DNA from: Pseudomonas tructae
GTDB taxonomy: Bacteria > Pseudomonadota > Gammaproteobacteria > Pseudomonadales > Pseudomonadaceae
Length of the DNA: 64,000 bases
Reading direction: 5' to 3'
Assembly (NCBI RefSeq): GCF_004214895.1
Contig: NZ_CP035952.1
Coordinates: 558,001 to 622,000, forward strand
Under the pieces are notes generated by a model. That model saw only the letters and a program-made list of their open reading frames with translations, was not told where the DNA came from and did no database searches. Both the position numbers and the translations under genes were made by a program. Each line of letters opens with the position of its first letter. Within the stretch, counting starts at the first letter, position 1. Below, piece by piece: positions 36,544 through 46,059 of this stretch.

Positions 36544-36544
<1 letters not shown>
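34856..36544 (-). CDS. ggt: Gamma-glutamyltranspeptidase (Ggt)
   Basis: 562 residues. A signal peptide (about 1-25, ending ACAQA) directs it to the periplasm, where it cleaves glutathione and gamma-glutamyl compounds. The precursor self-cleaves before the nucleophilic Thr in DHTTHFAVID (near residue 380). The glycine-rich nucleophile-side segment GTPGGSRIPSM and the substrate-binding segment GGGFFLLREG with an RARERAPG-like part are also typical. The start overlaps the ferredoxin stop by one base, so the two are likely translationally linked. Confidence 0.93.
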
Positions 36545-36813
<269 letters not shown>

Positions 36814-36903
36814 TCAGCACCCGGGCATTTGAAAACCAATGGGCATAATTGTGCCGCATTAGCGCCCGCAGTGCACGCGGGCGCCTTGGTCAAATCGCCG
36901 ATG

Positions 36904-37470
<567 letters not shown>

Positions 37471-37495
37471 CTATAGACAGTGAGGCCATTTGTTG

Positions 37496-39097
37496 TCATC
37501 TGCCGGCAACCAGGCGCGTGGCCAGGGCATCGCTGAGCAGCGCACTGAGGCCATACACCGACAGTTGCGGGTTGGCGCCGATGCTGGTGGGGAACAACGA
37601 GCCGTCGTGAATCGACAGGTTGCCCAGTTGGTGATGCCGGCCCAGGCTGTCGCACACCGCCTGGCGCGGGTCCTCGCCCATGGCGCAGCCGCCCATGACG
37701 TGGGCACTGCCCAGGCGGGTGCGAAACAGTTCGAGGTTCAGCCCGTCGATCATCTGGCGGGCCTCGGCCAGGGTTTTCACATGGCGGGCATCACTGTGCA
37801 CCGGCATGACGCTGTCGGCACCTGCCGCGAACTGGATCTGGGCCATGCTCTGGAAAGCCCGGCGTATACCGTCCCAGGCGTAGGGCGAGACCTGGTAGTC
37901 GAGCACCGGCGCGCCATCGCCACGCAACTGCACCTCGCCACCGGCACTGTCCGGGTGAAAACCGTCGCGCAGCAGGGCGAGCATCACATGGGTATGCGGC
38001 AGTTGCTCCATGCGCAGGGCATTTTCCTTGCCGAAACTGCCCAGCAGGGTGCTGGCCAGCGCCGGGTGCAGGGGCGGTACTTCGAGCTTGTAACCCATCG
38101 GCCCGCTGACGCCGTCGCGCCACTGGAAATGGTCGGAGTAGATCGATTGCGGCGCGCCGTAGAAGGGGTTGACCTGATCCTTGAACAAACCGGCACTGAA
38201 GTTGACCAGGTGCAGGAAAGTGCGTTTGCCCAGGCGTTCATGAGGGTCCGGAGCGTTGGAGCGCAGCAGCAGTCCGGGGCTGTTGATGCCGCCGCCGGCA
38301 AGGATGTAGTGCCGGGCCTTGACCTTGATCTTGCGGCCGGTGGGTTCGACGCAGCGCGAGTCCATGGCTACGCAATGCAGGCCGCTGATCTGCTCGCCGT
38401 TGTGTTCCAGGTGCTCGGCGCGGGCCAGGTACAGCAGCTCGCCGCCGTGATCGAGGGTTGCCGGGATGCTGGTGACCAGCATCGACTGCTTGGCGTTGAC
38501 CGGGCAACCCATGCCGCAATAGCCCAGGTTCCAGCAACCGCGCACGTTGCGCGGGATCACCTTCCAGTTGTAGCCCAGCGCTTCGCAGCCACGGCGCAGC
38601 GCCTCGTTGTTGGCATTGGGTGGCATGATCCACGGCTCGATACCCAGGCGCTGTTCCAGGCGCGCGAACCAGGGCGCCAGTTCGGCGCTGCCCAGGCCCT
38701 TGACCCCATGTTCCCTGGCCCAGTGCTCCAGGGTCGGTTCGGGGGTTCGAAAGCTCGAAGTCCAGTTGATCAGGGTTGTGCCGCCGACCGCACGGCCCTG
38801 CAGGATGGTGATGGCGCCGTCCTTGCTCATGCGTCCGATGCCCTCCTGGTAGAGGCTGGCGTAGGCCTGGTCTTCGAGCATGTGAAAGTCGTTGCTGGTT
38901 TTCAGCGGGCCTTCTTCGATCAGCAGCACCTTGAAGCCGGCGGCACTGAGCAGCTCGGCACTGGTGGCGCCGCCAGCACCGCTGCCGATGATGGCGATGT
39001 CGGCCGCAAGGTGCAGGTCCTGGTCCAGGCGTGAGGCGTCACGGGTCTTCCAGCCACGGTTGTTGAGGCCGTCGCGGAACAGGTCGGGTACGGGCAT
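37496..39097 (-). CDS. laoA: LaoA-like GMC-family (FAD) long-chain alcohol dehydrogenase
   Basis: 533 residues, no signal peptide. FAD-binding Rossmann motif IIGSGAGGATSAE at residues 36-48 and the GMC signature region near GRAVGGTTLINW (about 101-112). A cysteine cluster Cys188-x5-Cys194-x3-Cys198 (CWNLGYCGMGC) follows. The C-terminal GGCAMGEDP and NPQLSVYGL segments hold the active-site region. Gene order with laoB, laoC and divergent laoR matches the lao operon of P. aeruginosa for oxidation of long-chain alcohols such as dodecanol. The ATG at 39097 is preceded by GAAGATG. Confidence 0.85.
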   Translation of the reverse strand: MPVPDLFRDGLNNRGWKTRDASRLDQDLHLAADIAIIGSGAGGATSAELLSAAGFKVLLIEEGPLKTSNDFHMLEDQAYASLYQEGIGRMSKDGAITILQGRAVGGTTLINWTSSFRTPEPTLEHWAREHGVKGLGSAELAPWFARLEQRLGIEPWIMPPNANNEALRRGCEALGYNWKVIPRNVRGCWNLGYCGMGCPVNAKQSMLVTSIPATLDHGGELLYLARAEHLEHNGEQISGLHCVAMDSRCVEPTGRKIKVKARHYILAGGGINSPGLLLRSNAPDPHERLGKRTFLHLVNFSAGLFKDQVNPFYGAPQSIYSDHFQWRDGVSGPMGYKLEVPPLHPALASTLLGSFGKENALRMEQLPHTHVMLALLRDGFHPDSAGGEVQLRGDGAPVLDYQVSPYAWDGIRRAFQSMAQIQFAAGADSVMPVHSDARHVKTLAEARQMIDGLNLELFRTRLGSAHVMGGCAMGEDPRQAVCDSLGRHHQLGNLSIHDGSLFPTSIGANPQLSVYGLSALLSDALATRLVAGR

Positions 39098-39124
39098 CTT
39101 CAGCCTCTTGTCGTTATCAGTGAA

Positions 39125-39658
39125 TCAGACCTTGGGTGGCCCGGGGTAGCCGCAATGAGCCCAGGAGTCGGGTAGTTCATACCAGGCCATGTGCAGCAGT
39201 TGCAGGAGCGAGGCGTGGCCCATCCGCAGCAGGTTCAGCGAGCTGTCCTGCCAGCGTTGCAAAAAGGCTTCGATCTGCGCGCTGCTGGCGTTGTCCCAAC
39301 TGCCCCAGATCCCGGTCAACGGCCCGCGGGTGACTGCCATCGCGAGTACGTCGAACAGTTGGCGGGTCAGTTTGAGCATGGCCGGCGACAGCGCCGCGAG
39401 TTTGTTGTCCAGCCTGAGCAGCAAGGCGTCGCGGTTGGCGGCCGCCTGGGTGCCGGCCAGCACGACCGGGATCAACGCCTGAAGAATCGGCAGGTCGTTG
39501 TCGCGCAAGCAGATGAAGCCATTGGCCGGTGTTTGCGCCGAGCAACCGCTGAGGCTGGCGCTCAGTCCGGTCGTGGCGAGCAGGGCGCTGGCGCCGAGGC
39601 TGAACTTGAGCAGCCCGCGCCGGCTCAGCGCGGGGTTTACAGGCAGGCTTGTAGTCAT
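39125..39658 (-). CDS. laoB: LaoB-like Tat-exported lipoprotein, small subunit of the alcohol dehydrogenase
   Basis: 177 residues. A twin-arginine signal SRRGLLKF at residues 12-19 is followed by a hydrophobic stretch and a lipobox LSGC with Cys39, so it should be a Tat-dependent lipoprotein. The rest resembles small 'subunit 3' proteins that accompany GMC dehydrogenases; it has no recognised catalytic motif. Between laoA (27-base gap) and laoC (25-base gap), all one operon. The Tat signal with no signal on LaoA suggests co-export. Confidence 0.8.
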   Translation of the reverse strand: MTTSLPVNPALSRRGLLKFSLGASALLATTGLSASLSGCSAQTPANGFICLRDNDLPILQALIPVVLAGTQAAANRDALLLRLDNKLAALSPAMLKLTRQLFDVLAMAVTRGPLTGIWGSWDNASSAQIEAFLQRWQDSSLNLLRMGHASLLQLLHMAWYELPDSWAHCGYPGPPKV

Positions 39659-39683
39659 TGTTATCAGGCCCGTAGGTGGTTGT

Positions 39684-41117
39684 TCAGCGAATGAACAGCT
39701 TGTACACCAGCTTGAGCAGCGACTTGCCGTAGGGCGGGTAGATCAGGCGCGCGGCATTCAAGCGCTGCTTGGCGAACACCGCCTTGGCCTTGCTGAAGGT
39801 CAGGAAGCCTTCATGGCCGTGATAGTGGCCCATGCCCGACGGGCCGATACCGCCGAACGGCAGATCGTCCTGGGCGACATGCAGCAGGGTGTCGTTGAGG
39901 CACACACCGCCAGAGTGGGTGTGTTCAAGCACGTGCTGCTGCTCGCTGCGCTCGTAGCCAAAGTAATAAAGGGCCAGTGGGCGCGGACGTTGATTGATGT
40001 AGGTCAGCGCCTGATCGAGGGAGTCGTAGGGCACCAGCGGCAGCAGCGGGCCAAAGATCTCGTCCTGCATCACGCGCATGTCGTCACTGACCTTGAGCAG
40101 CAGGTGCGGCGGCAGACGCCGGCCCTGACGCGGCTCTTGCGGATACAGGTCAATGATTTCGGCGCCCTTGCTGCGGGCATCGTCGAGGTAGCTCTGCAGC
40201 CGGGCCAGGTGGCGCGGGTTGATGATTGCGCTGTAGTCGGGGTTGTCGGCCAGGGTCGGATAAAAGCGCCGGACCACGCTTTGGTAGGCATTGGCGAAGT
40301 CATCCAGGCGCTCGCGCGGTACCAGCACGTAGTCAGGCGCCACGCAGGTCTGGCCGGCATTGAGGGTCTTGCCGAAGGCGATGCGTTCGGCCGCGTCGGC
40401 CAGTGGCACGCTGGCAGAGACGATCGCCGGAGACTTGCCGCCCAGTTCCAGGGTCACCGGGGTCAGGTTTTCTGCTGCGGCCAGCATCACCTGGCGGCCG
40501 ACGCTGGTGGCCCCGGTGAACAGCAGGTGATCGAACGGCAGGCGCGAGAAAGCCTGGGCAACGTCGGCTTCGCCCAGTACCACGCTGACCAGGTCCTCAG
40601 GGAAGACCTGGCCGAGCAATTGCTTGAGCAACTGGCCGGTGGCTGGCGTGGCCTCACTGAGCTTGAGCATCACCCGATTGCCCGCAGCCAGAGCGCAGGT
40701 CAGCGGACCAATGGCGAGAAACAGCGGGTAGTTCCACGGCACGATGATGCCGACCACGCCCAGCGGTTGGTATTGCACCTGCGCGCTAGCCGGCTGGAAA
40801 GCCAGGCCGACCGTGCGTTTCGAGGCTTTCATCCACTGTTTGAGGTGCTTTTCGGCATGGCGCAGGCCTTGAATGCTCGGCATCAGTTCAGCCAGCAGGG
40901 TTTCGTCGGCGCTGCGCCCGCTGAAGTCCTTGTTGATGGCGGCGATCAAGCCCTGCTGCTGGGCGAGCAGCGCACTGCGCAAACTCTTGAGCCATTGCAG
41001 GCGTTGCGCGACCAGCGGCATCGGGTTACCGGCAAAAGCCTGACGCTGGCGGGCAAACAGGCCATTGAGGTCGTCGAACTCGGTGAGCGGCAAGGGGCGG
41101 GTAGCGTCGGCGAGCAT
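39684..41117 (-). CDS. laoC: LaoC-like (coniferyl-type) aldehyde dehydrogenase
   Basis: 477 residues. Aldehyde dehydrogenase superfamily: NAD-binding GATSVGRQVMLAAA, catalytic Glu in TLELGGKSP and the nucleophile Cys in NAGQTCVAPDYVLVP. This matches the coniferyl-aldehyde dehydrogenase branch that is LaoC in P. aeruginosa. It presumably oxidises long-chain aldehydes made by LaoA. The ATG at 41117 has GGAG upstream; further upstream in-frame codons lie in the divergent promoter region with no similarity. First gene of the laoCBA transcript. Confidence 0.88.
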   Translation of the reverse strand: MLADATRPLPLTEFDDLNGLFARQRQAFAGNPMPLVAQRLQWLKSLRSALLAQQQGLIAAINKDFSGRSADETLLAELMPSIQGLRHAEKHLKQWMKASKRTVGLAFQPASAQVQYQPLGVVGIIVPWNYPLFLAIGPLTCALAAGNRVMLKLSEATPATGQLLKQLLGQVFPEDLVSVVLGEADVAQAFSRLPFDHLLFTGATSVGRQVMLAAAENLTPVTLELGGKSPAIVSASVPLADAAERIAFGKTLNAGQTCVAPDYVLVPRERLDDFANAYQSVVRRFYPTLADNPDYSAIINPRHLARLQSYLDDARSKGAEIIDLYPQEPRQGRRLPPHLLLKVSDDMRVMQDEIFGPLLPLVPYDSLDQALTYINQRPRPLALYYFGYERSEQQHVLEHTHSGGVCLNDTLLHVAQDDLPFGGIGPSGMGHYHGHEGFLTFSKAKAVFAKQRLNAARLIYPPYGKSLLKLVYKLFIR

Positions 41118-41208
41118 GCGAAACTCCACGGCAAGGCAGGGTTTATAGAGCATATACTCTAATATCGGTCCCGTGCGACTGTTTTTCACAGTGCCTGCGG
41201 GTACATAC

Positions 41209-41224
41209 CGGTGTGGATACACCG
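41209..41224. promoter_or_regulatory. Perfect 6+6 dyad in the laoC-laoR intergenic region
   Basis: CGGTGT-GGAT-ACACCG is a perfect interrupted palindrome 43 bases before the laoR start and 92 bases upstream of laoC. TetR-family proteins often bind such sites, so it is a candidate LaoR operator; alternative nearby hairpins exist (AATATCGG). Confidence 0.5.
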
Positions 41225-41267
41225 TAAGATGGACCCATTCATTCAAGCTCAACACCTGGAGCTGATC

Positions 41268-41933
41268 ATGGCCCCGCGTATCAAGACCCGCGAGCGCATC
41301 GTGCAGAACAGCCTTGAGCTGTTCAACCAGCAAGGCGAGCGCAGTGTCAGCACCAACCACATTGCCGCGCACATGGAGATATCGCCCGGCAACCTGTACT
41401 ACCACTTCGCCAACAAGCAGGAAATCATCGCCGTGCTCTTCACCCAGTATGAAGAGCTGGTGGAAAGCTTCCTGCGCCCGCCCCATGGCCGCCTGGCCAC
41501 GGTCGAGGACAAGCGTTTTTACCTCAAGGCCCTGCTGGCGGCGATGTGGAACTACCGCTTTTTGCACCGCGACCTTGAGCACCTGCTCGACAGCGACAAG
41601 GAACTGGCCGCCCGCTACCGGCGTTTTTCCCAGCGCTGCCTGCTGCAAGGCCAGGCGATCTACCGCGGCTTTGTCGAGGCCGATATCGTTGAAATGGACG
41701 AGGTGCAGATCGAGTCGTTGACCCTCAATGCCTGGATCGTGCTGACCTCATGGGTTCGTTTTCTTTGCACCACTCGCGAAAATTCCGCGCACTTGAGTGA
41801 AGAAGCCTTCAAGCGCGGTGTCTATCAGGTATTGGTGCTGGAGCTTGGCTTCGTCACCGCCAAGGCCCGCCCTGCGGTGGATGCCTTGTGCCAGGAGTTC
41901 TACGTTTCGCTTAACCAGGCACTGGAGCAATAA
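41268..41933 (+). CDS. laoR: LaoR-like TetR-family regulator
   Basis: 221 residues. N-terminal TetR helix-turn-helix: TRERIVQNSLELFNQQG, then the recognition region ISPGNLYYHFANKQEI. The C-terminal ligand domain carries a helix-rich part with a hydrophobic, long-chain-sized pocket expected for regulators of this operon, but no ligand is assigned. I start at the ATG at 41268 following CTGGAG; the frame is open to 41211 over the candidate operator. It is divergent from laoC, as LaoR is in P. aeruginosa. Confidence 0.88.
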   Translation: MAPRIKTRERIVQNSLELFNQQGERSVSTNHIAAHMEISPGNLYYHFANKQEIIAVLFTQYEELVESFLRPPHGRLATVEDKRFYLKALLAAMWNYRFLHRDLEHLLDSDKELAARYRRFSQRCLLQGQAIYRGFVEADIVEMDEVQIESLTLNAWIVLTSWVRFLCTTRENSAHLSEEAFKRGVYQVLVLELGFVTAKARPAVDALCQEFYVSLNQALEQ

Positions 41934-41972
41934 GGCCCGGGCCTTAACCGTTCAATCGTTCAGGAGACTGTC

Positions 41973-42827
41973 ATGCCCCTCGCGCAACTGATCACCGCCC
42001 AGCAATTGGCCGAACGCCTGGAGGCGCCCAAGCAGGTGATTCTCGATTGCCGCTTTGCCCTGGAGGACGTCGATTATGGTCAGCGCAGCTACGCCGAGGG
42101 GCATATCGCCGGTGCGCATTTTGCCGACCTGGAGCGCGATCTGAGTGGGCCGATCATCAAGGGCGTGACCGGGCGGCATCCGTTGCCGGCTGCGGAGCAT
42201 CTGATCGAGCGGTTGCGCGCCTGGGGCATCGACAACGACAGTGAGATCGTACTGTACGACGATGGCCCGGGCGCCTTCGCCGCCCGAGCCTGGTGGCTGC
42301 TGGCCTGGCTGGGCAAGCGCAGCGACGTTGCGATCCTCGATGGCGGCCTCAAGGCCTGGCACGCGGCCGGGCTGCCGCTGAGCCTCGACCCGCCTGGTAA
42401 ACGCGAAGGCAGTTTCAGTGGTGAGCCGGATGACAGTCTGGTGCTGGATGCCACCCAGTTGGGCGAGCGCCTGGGCGAACCCGAGCTGACCTTGATCGAC
42501 GCCCGTGGCCTGCCGCGTTTTCGCGGCGAGGTCGAGCCGATCGACCCGGTGGCCGGGCATATCCCCGGTGCGCAATGTGCTGCCTTTACCGACAATCTGG
42601 GCGCCGATGGGCGGTTTTTGCCAGCCGAGCAGCTCAAGCAGCGCTTTGCCCAGAAGCTGGCCCAGCGTTCGCCAGAGCACCTGGTAGCGTATTGCGGTTC
42701 CGGTGTGACGGCCTGTCATAACCTGTTTGCCCTGGCACTGGCGGGTTATCCCTTGGGCAAGCTGTATGCGGGGTCGTGGAGTGAGTGGATTACCGACCCC
42801 ACGCGCAAGGTGGCCACGGGCGACTGA
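41973..42827 (+). CDS. Two-rhodanese-domain sulfurtransferase (3-mercaptopyruvate type)
   Basis: 284 residues with two rhodanese domains. The catalytic loop in the second half is YCGSGVTAC, which is the CG(S/T)GVT form of 3-mercaptopyruvate sulfurtransferases, not the CRKGVT of thiosulfate sulfurtransferases. The first domain is inactive as usual (its equivalent reads DDGPGAFAARAW). A start at the ATG at 41973 follows AGGAGAC. Its physiological acceptor is not apparent; a stand-alone gene, with a BIME after it. Confidence 0.87.
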   Translation: MPLAQLITAQQLAERLEAPKQVILDCRFALEDVDYGQRSYAEGHIAGAHFADLERDLSGPIIKGVTGRHPLPAAEHLIERLRAWGIDNDSEIVLYDDGPGAFAARAWWLLAWLGKRSDVAILDGGLKAWHAAGLPLSLDPPGKREGSFSGEPDDSLVLDATQLGERLGEPELTLIDARGLPRFRGEVEPIDPVAGHIPGAQCAAFTDNLGADGRFLPAEQLKQRFAQKLAQRSPEHLVAYCGSGVTACHNLFALALAGYPLGKLYAGSWSEWITDPTRKVATGD

Positions 42828-42832
42828 GAAGC

Positions 42833-42895
42833 ATCGCGGGGCAAGCCCGCTCCCACAAGGACCCATCTTCTGTGGGAGCGGGCTTGCCCCGCGAT
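42833..42895. repeat. REP inverted pair between convergent genes
   Basis: ATCGCGGGGCAAGCCCGCTC + CCACA, a 13-base linker (AGGACCCATCTTC), then the exact inverted copy TGTGGGAGCGGGCTTGCCCC + GCGAT. It lies between the sulfurtransferase and hydrolase genes, which converge, and could be the transcriptional end of both. Confidence 0.9.
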
Positions 42896-42901
42896 GAGGC
42901 C

Positions 42902-43894
42902 CTAGAAGTCAGCCAGCCACTGCGGAATTCGCCGCTCCAGGTAATACCCCGGATTGCGCACACTGCCATCGACAAACCCCACATGCCCGCCCCTCGCGTG
43001 CAGCTCGAAGGTGGTCTGCGCCGCCAGCTCATTGGCGGCCGGTAGGCTGTGAGCAAACACGAACGGGTCGTCGCTGGAGTGGATGATCAGCGTCGGTGTG
43101 CGGTTCTCGCCGAGAAAATAACGGCTCGATGCCCGCCGGTAGTAATCCTTGGCATCGGCAAAGCCATTGAGTGGCGCGGTGACCCGGCCATCGAAATCCC
43201 AGAACGTGCGCAGGTTCTCCAGTGGCCCCAGGCGCTCCAGCGCGGCCAGGCCTTCATCATGGCCGTGGTGCTGGAAATGGCGCTGCTTGTCTTTCACATA
43301 GGCGAGCATGGCGCGCATGAAATGCGCCTGGTACACCCGGGAAAACCCAAGGCCGATGCGGTCGGCGCAATGGTCCAGGCGAAACGGCACCGAGACCGCC
43401 ACGGCCGCCTGCAACTGGCTGGCCGAGCCCGATTCGCCCAGATGCTTGAGCAGCACATTGCCGCCCAGCGAGTAACCCACAGCGTACAACGGTGCTTGCG
43501 GGCGCTGTGCGCGCAGGTGGTCGATGGTTTCGGCCAGGTCTTCGCTGGCGCCGGAATGGTAGCTGCGTGGCAGCAGGTTGGGCTCGCCCGAGCAGCCGCG
43601 CCAGTTCAGCGCCACGCTGCTCCAGCCGCAGTTGGCCAGGGCCTGTTGCAAGCCGACGACGTAGGGTGAGCTGGAGGAGCCGGTGAGCCCGTGCAGCACC
43701 AGCACAACCGGCGTTGTCGCTTCATGGGGACCGTGCCAGTCGAGGTCGAGAAAATCGCCATCGGCCAGCCACAGGCGCTCGCGCTGACGGCTCAAGGCCG
43801 CTGACCTGCGCCACAAAGGCCCCCACAGCGTCTGCATATGCGGGTTGCCCAGCCCCAGGGCGGGTTTGAAGGGGCTGGACGGGGCAGAGGACAT
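42902..43894 (-). CDS. YheT-type alpha/beta hydrolase
   Basis: 330 residues, no signal peptide. The nucleophile elbow is GYSLGGNVLLKH, with Ser as the nucleophile, followed by GLTGSSSSPYV near residue 70 (oxyanion region), and a C-terminal His in GGHVGFVDG. Domains match the YheT family of esterase-like hydrolases found beside rsmD-type genes. The substrate is unknown. I chose the ATG at 43894 giving MSSAPSSPFKP, as in other Pseudomonas, over the codon 27 bases upstream. Confidence 0.85.
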   Translation of the reverse strand: MSSAPSSPFKPALGLGNPHMQTLWGPLWRRSAALSRQRERLWLADGDFLDLDWHGPHEATTPVVLVLHGLTGSSSSPYVVGLQQALANCGWSSVALNWRGCSGEPNLLPRSYHSGASEDLAETIDHLRAQRPQAPLYAVGYSLGGNVLLKHLGESGSASQLQAAVAVSVPFRLDHCADRIGLGFSRVYQAHFMRAMLAYVKDKQRHFQHHGHDEGLAALERLGPLENLRTFWDFDGRVTAPLNGFADAKDYYRRASSRYFLGENRTPTLIIHSSDDPFVFAHSLPAANELAAQTTFELHARGGHVGFVDGSVRNPGYYLERRIPQWLADF

Positions 43895-43909
43895 CGCAGG
43901 TATCTCGGT

Positions 43910-43958
43910 AAAAAAGCGCAACAGTTGCTTTGAAGTGTAATGCCCGTTGCGCTTTTTT
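43910..43958 (-). terminator. Long-stem terminator after rsmD
   Basis: Reading on the minus strand after the rsmD stop: GCGCAAC...GTTGCGC with 13-base perfect arms including the flanking A and T runs, a 23-base loop, and TTTTTT after the stem. Since arms include A/T runs on both sides the hairpin is symmetric. Confidence 0.75.
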
Positions 43959-43966
43959 GCTGCGTG

Positions 43967-44560
43967 TCAGCCGCGCTGCCAGAGGGCGTAGTACACCTGG
44001 CCGGCCTTTTTCTCCCGGTGCAGGCGCCAGTTGCCGGGCAACTGCAGGGTCGAGGGTGGGGTTTCGCTTTCGGTGTAGATCCAGGCGTTTTCGGCCAGCC
44101 ACCGGCGCTCTTCGAGGAGTGCGCAGGTGCTGGTCAGCAGATCCTGGTTGAACGGCGGATCGAGGAACACCAGGTCGAAGGCCAGCTTCGGCTCGCCTTG
44201 CAGGTAGCGCTGGGCGTCGGTCTGGATCACCTGGCCGCGGGGGCAGCGCAGGGTTTCCAGGTTCTGCCGCAGGCTGGCGATGGCTGCCGGGTTGCTGTCC
44301 AGGGCCACCGAGTCACCGGCGCCTCGGGACAGCGCTTCGAGGTACAGCGCACCGCTGCCGGTGTAGGCGTCGAGCACCTTGGCCCCGGCGATGTGCGGCG
44401 CAAGCCAGTTGAACAGGGTCTCCCGGACCCGGTCCGGGGTCGGGCGCAGGCCCGGTGCGTCAGGGAAACTCAGGCGACGGCTGCGCCATTCGCCGGCGAT
44501 GATGCGCAGGTGGCCCTGGCCGTGGTGCGGCTTGGCCGGTTTTGCGGATGGACTGGCCAT
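43967..44560 (-). CDS. rsmD: 16S rRNA (guanine-966-N2)-methyltransferase RsmD
   Basis: 197 residues. SAM-binding motif VLDAYTGSGALYLEALSRGA and catalytic FLDPPFN identify the RsmD family, which methylates G966 of 16S rRNA. RIIAGEWRSRRL and RPTPDRVRETLFNWL are the family N-terminal signatures. The start codon overlaps the stop of the M16 peptidase gene by one base (TAATG on the minus strand), implying translation coupling. Confidence 0.95.
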   Translation of the reverse strand: MASPSAKPAKPHHGQGHLRIIAGEWRSRRLSFPDAPGLRPTPDRVRETLFNWLAPHIAGAKVLDAYTGSGALYLEALSRGAGDSVALDSNPAAIASLRQNLETLRCPRGQVIQTDAQRYLQGEPKLAFDLVFLDPPFNQDLLTSTCALLEERRWLAENAWIYTESETPPSTLQLPGNWRLHREKKAGQVYYALWQRG

Positions 44561-46059
44561 TAATGCTCCGGTACGCCAAGCGGCTGCTCGGCGGGTTTGT
44601 CAGTGGGCGGCGGCAGTGGCTTTTGCGGCACGCTGGGCCCGGCGGTGACGATGACCATCTTGTCAGCGGCCAGGTGTTTGTTCAGCGCGGCCTTGACCTG
44701 TTCAGTGGTCAGCGCCTGGGACTGCTGCATGTAGTCTTCCAGCCAGGTCAGTGGCAGGTTGTAGAAGCCGATGGCGCCCAACTGGCCGACGATGCTGGCG
44801 TTACTGGCGTTGGACAGCGGGAAGCTGCCGGCCAGTTCACGCTTGGCGTCGTCCAGTTCCTGCTGGGTCGGGCCGCTCTTGAGGTAGTCGGCGAGGATGT
44901 CCTGGACCAGCTTGAGGGTGCCCTCGCTGAGCTCGGCACGGGTCTGCAGGTTGATCATGAACGGGCCACGCACCTGCATCGGGCTGAACACCGAGTACAC
45001 GCCGTAGGTCAGGCCGCGTTTCTCGCGCACTTCGCTCATCAGGCGGGTTCCGAAGGTACCACCGCCAAGGATCTGGTTGCCCAGCGACAGCGCGGCGTAG
45101 TCCGGATCATTACGGTCGATGCCCAGTTGCGCGAGCATCAGGTGGGTCTGCTTGGAGGCAAAATCGATGTGGGTGGCACCGGCCTTGGGTTCGCTTGGCT
45201 GTGCCACCTTGGCCAGGGCCGGGCCTTTGGGCAGGGCCGCGGAGACTTGCGCGGCAATGGCTTGGGCATCGCTGCGGCTCAAGTCACCGACCAGGGCGAT
45301 CACCGTGTTGCCGGCGGCATAGGCCTTGGCGTGGAAGGCGCGCAGTTGCTCCAGGGTGATCGGCGGGATGCTTTTGGCGGTGCCGTCACTCGGGTGGGCA
45401 TAGGGGTGGGTGCCGTACAGGCGCTCGAACAGCTCGATGCCGGCCAGTTTGCCCGGGTTCTGCTTCTGGTACTCGAAGCCGGCCTGCATCTGGTTCTTGA
45501 TACGCGCCAGGGCGTCTTGCGGGAAGGTTGGTTTGCCGACCACTTCGGCGAACAGCTTGAGCGCCGGCTCACGCTTGTCGGCGGCGCTCAGGCTGCGCAG
45601 CGAGGCCACGGCCATGTCGCGGTAGGCGCCGTTGCCAAAATCGGCGCCCAGGCCTTCGAAACCTTCGGCGATGGCGGTGACATCCTTGCCGGCCACGCCT
45701 TCGTTGAGCATGGCGTTGGTCAGGGTTGCCAGGCCCAGGGCATCACCGTCCTGGCTGCTACCGGCGGCGAAGGTCAGGCGCAGGTCGAACATTGGCAGCT
45801 CGCGTGCCTCGACAAACAGCACGCGTGCGCCTTCGGCGGTGTTCCAGGTCTGGATGTTCAATTGCCGGCGGCTTGGTGCCTTGCCGTCCAGTTCTGCCAG
45901 CGATTGCAAGGTGTTGGCCGGTTTGGCGGCAGTGCTGGTGGCCGGTTGCGCGGCGTTATCGGACTGCGCAGGCTTGGCCAGGAAGAATGCCAGCAGGCCG
46001 ATCAGCAACAGCAGGCCCAGGCCGATCAGGGTGTAGCGGGGTGCGCTGCGTTCACTCAT
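44560..46059 (-). CDS. M16-family peptidase-like protein (non-catalytic half, no HxxEH)
   Basis: 499 residues. A single N-terminal membrane anchor (about residues 10-28) leads into two M16-type domains. At the position of the zinc motif, the sequence reads LATLTNAMLNEG, with no HxxEH; thus it cannot be a zinc peptidase on its own. The C-terminal domain keeps the R/Y-containing SEVREKRGLTYGVYS motif. It is encoded with an 8-base overlap downstream of the catalytic M16 gene, so they probably form a heterodimer as in mitochondrial processing peptidase. The chosen ATG (46059) follows GGAGAACGCTC. Confidence 0.87.
   Translation of the reverse strand: MSERSAPRYTLIGLGLLLLIGLLAFFLAKPAQSDNAAQPATSTAAKPANTLQSLAELDGKAPSRRQLNIQTWNTAEGARVLFVEARELPMFDLRLTFAAGSSQDGDALGLATLTNAMLNEGVAGKDVTAIAEGFEGLGADFGNGAYRDMAVASLRSLSAADKREPALKLFAEVVGKPTFPQDALARIKNQMQAGFEYQKQNPGKLAGIELFERLYGTHPYAHPSDGTAKSIPPITLEQLRAFHAKAYAAGNTVIALVGDLSRSDAQAIAAQVSAALPKGPALAKVAQPSEPKAGATHIDFASKQTHLMLAQLGIDRNDPDYAALSLGNQILGGGTFGTRLMSEVREKRGLTYGVYSVFSPMQVRGPFMINLQTRAELSEGTLKLVQDILADYLKSGPTQQELDDAKRELAGSFPLSNASNASIVGQLGAIGFYNLPLTWLEDYMQQSQALTTEQVKAALNKHLAADKMVIVTAGPSVPQKPLPPPTDKPAEQPLGVPEH

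Noticed and set aside
39498..41162. 554-residue plus-strand frame opposite laoC and the laoB end
   Set aside because: Antisense to laoC with catalytic Cys and Glu motifs on the true strand; no supporting features.
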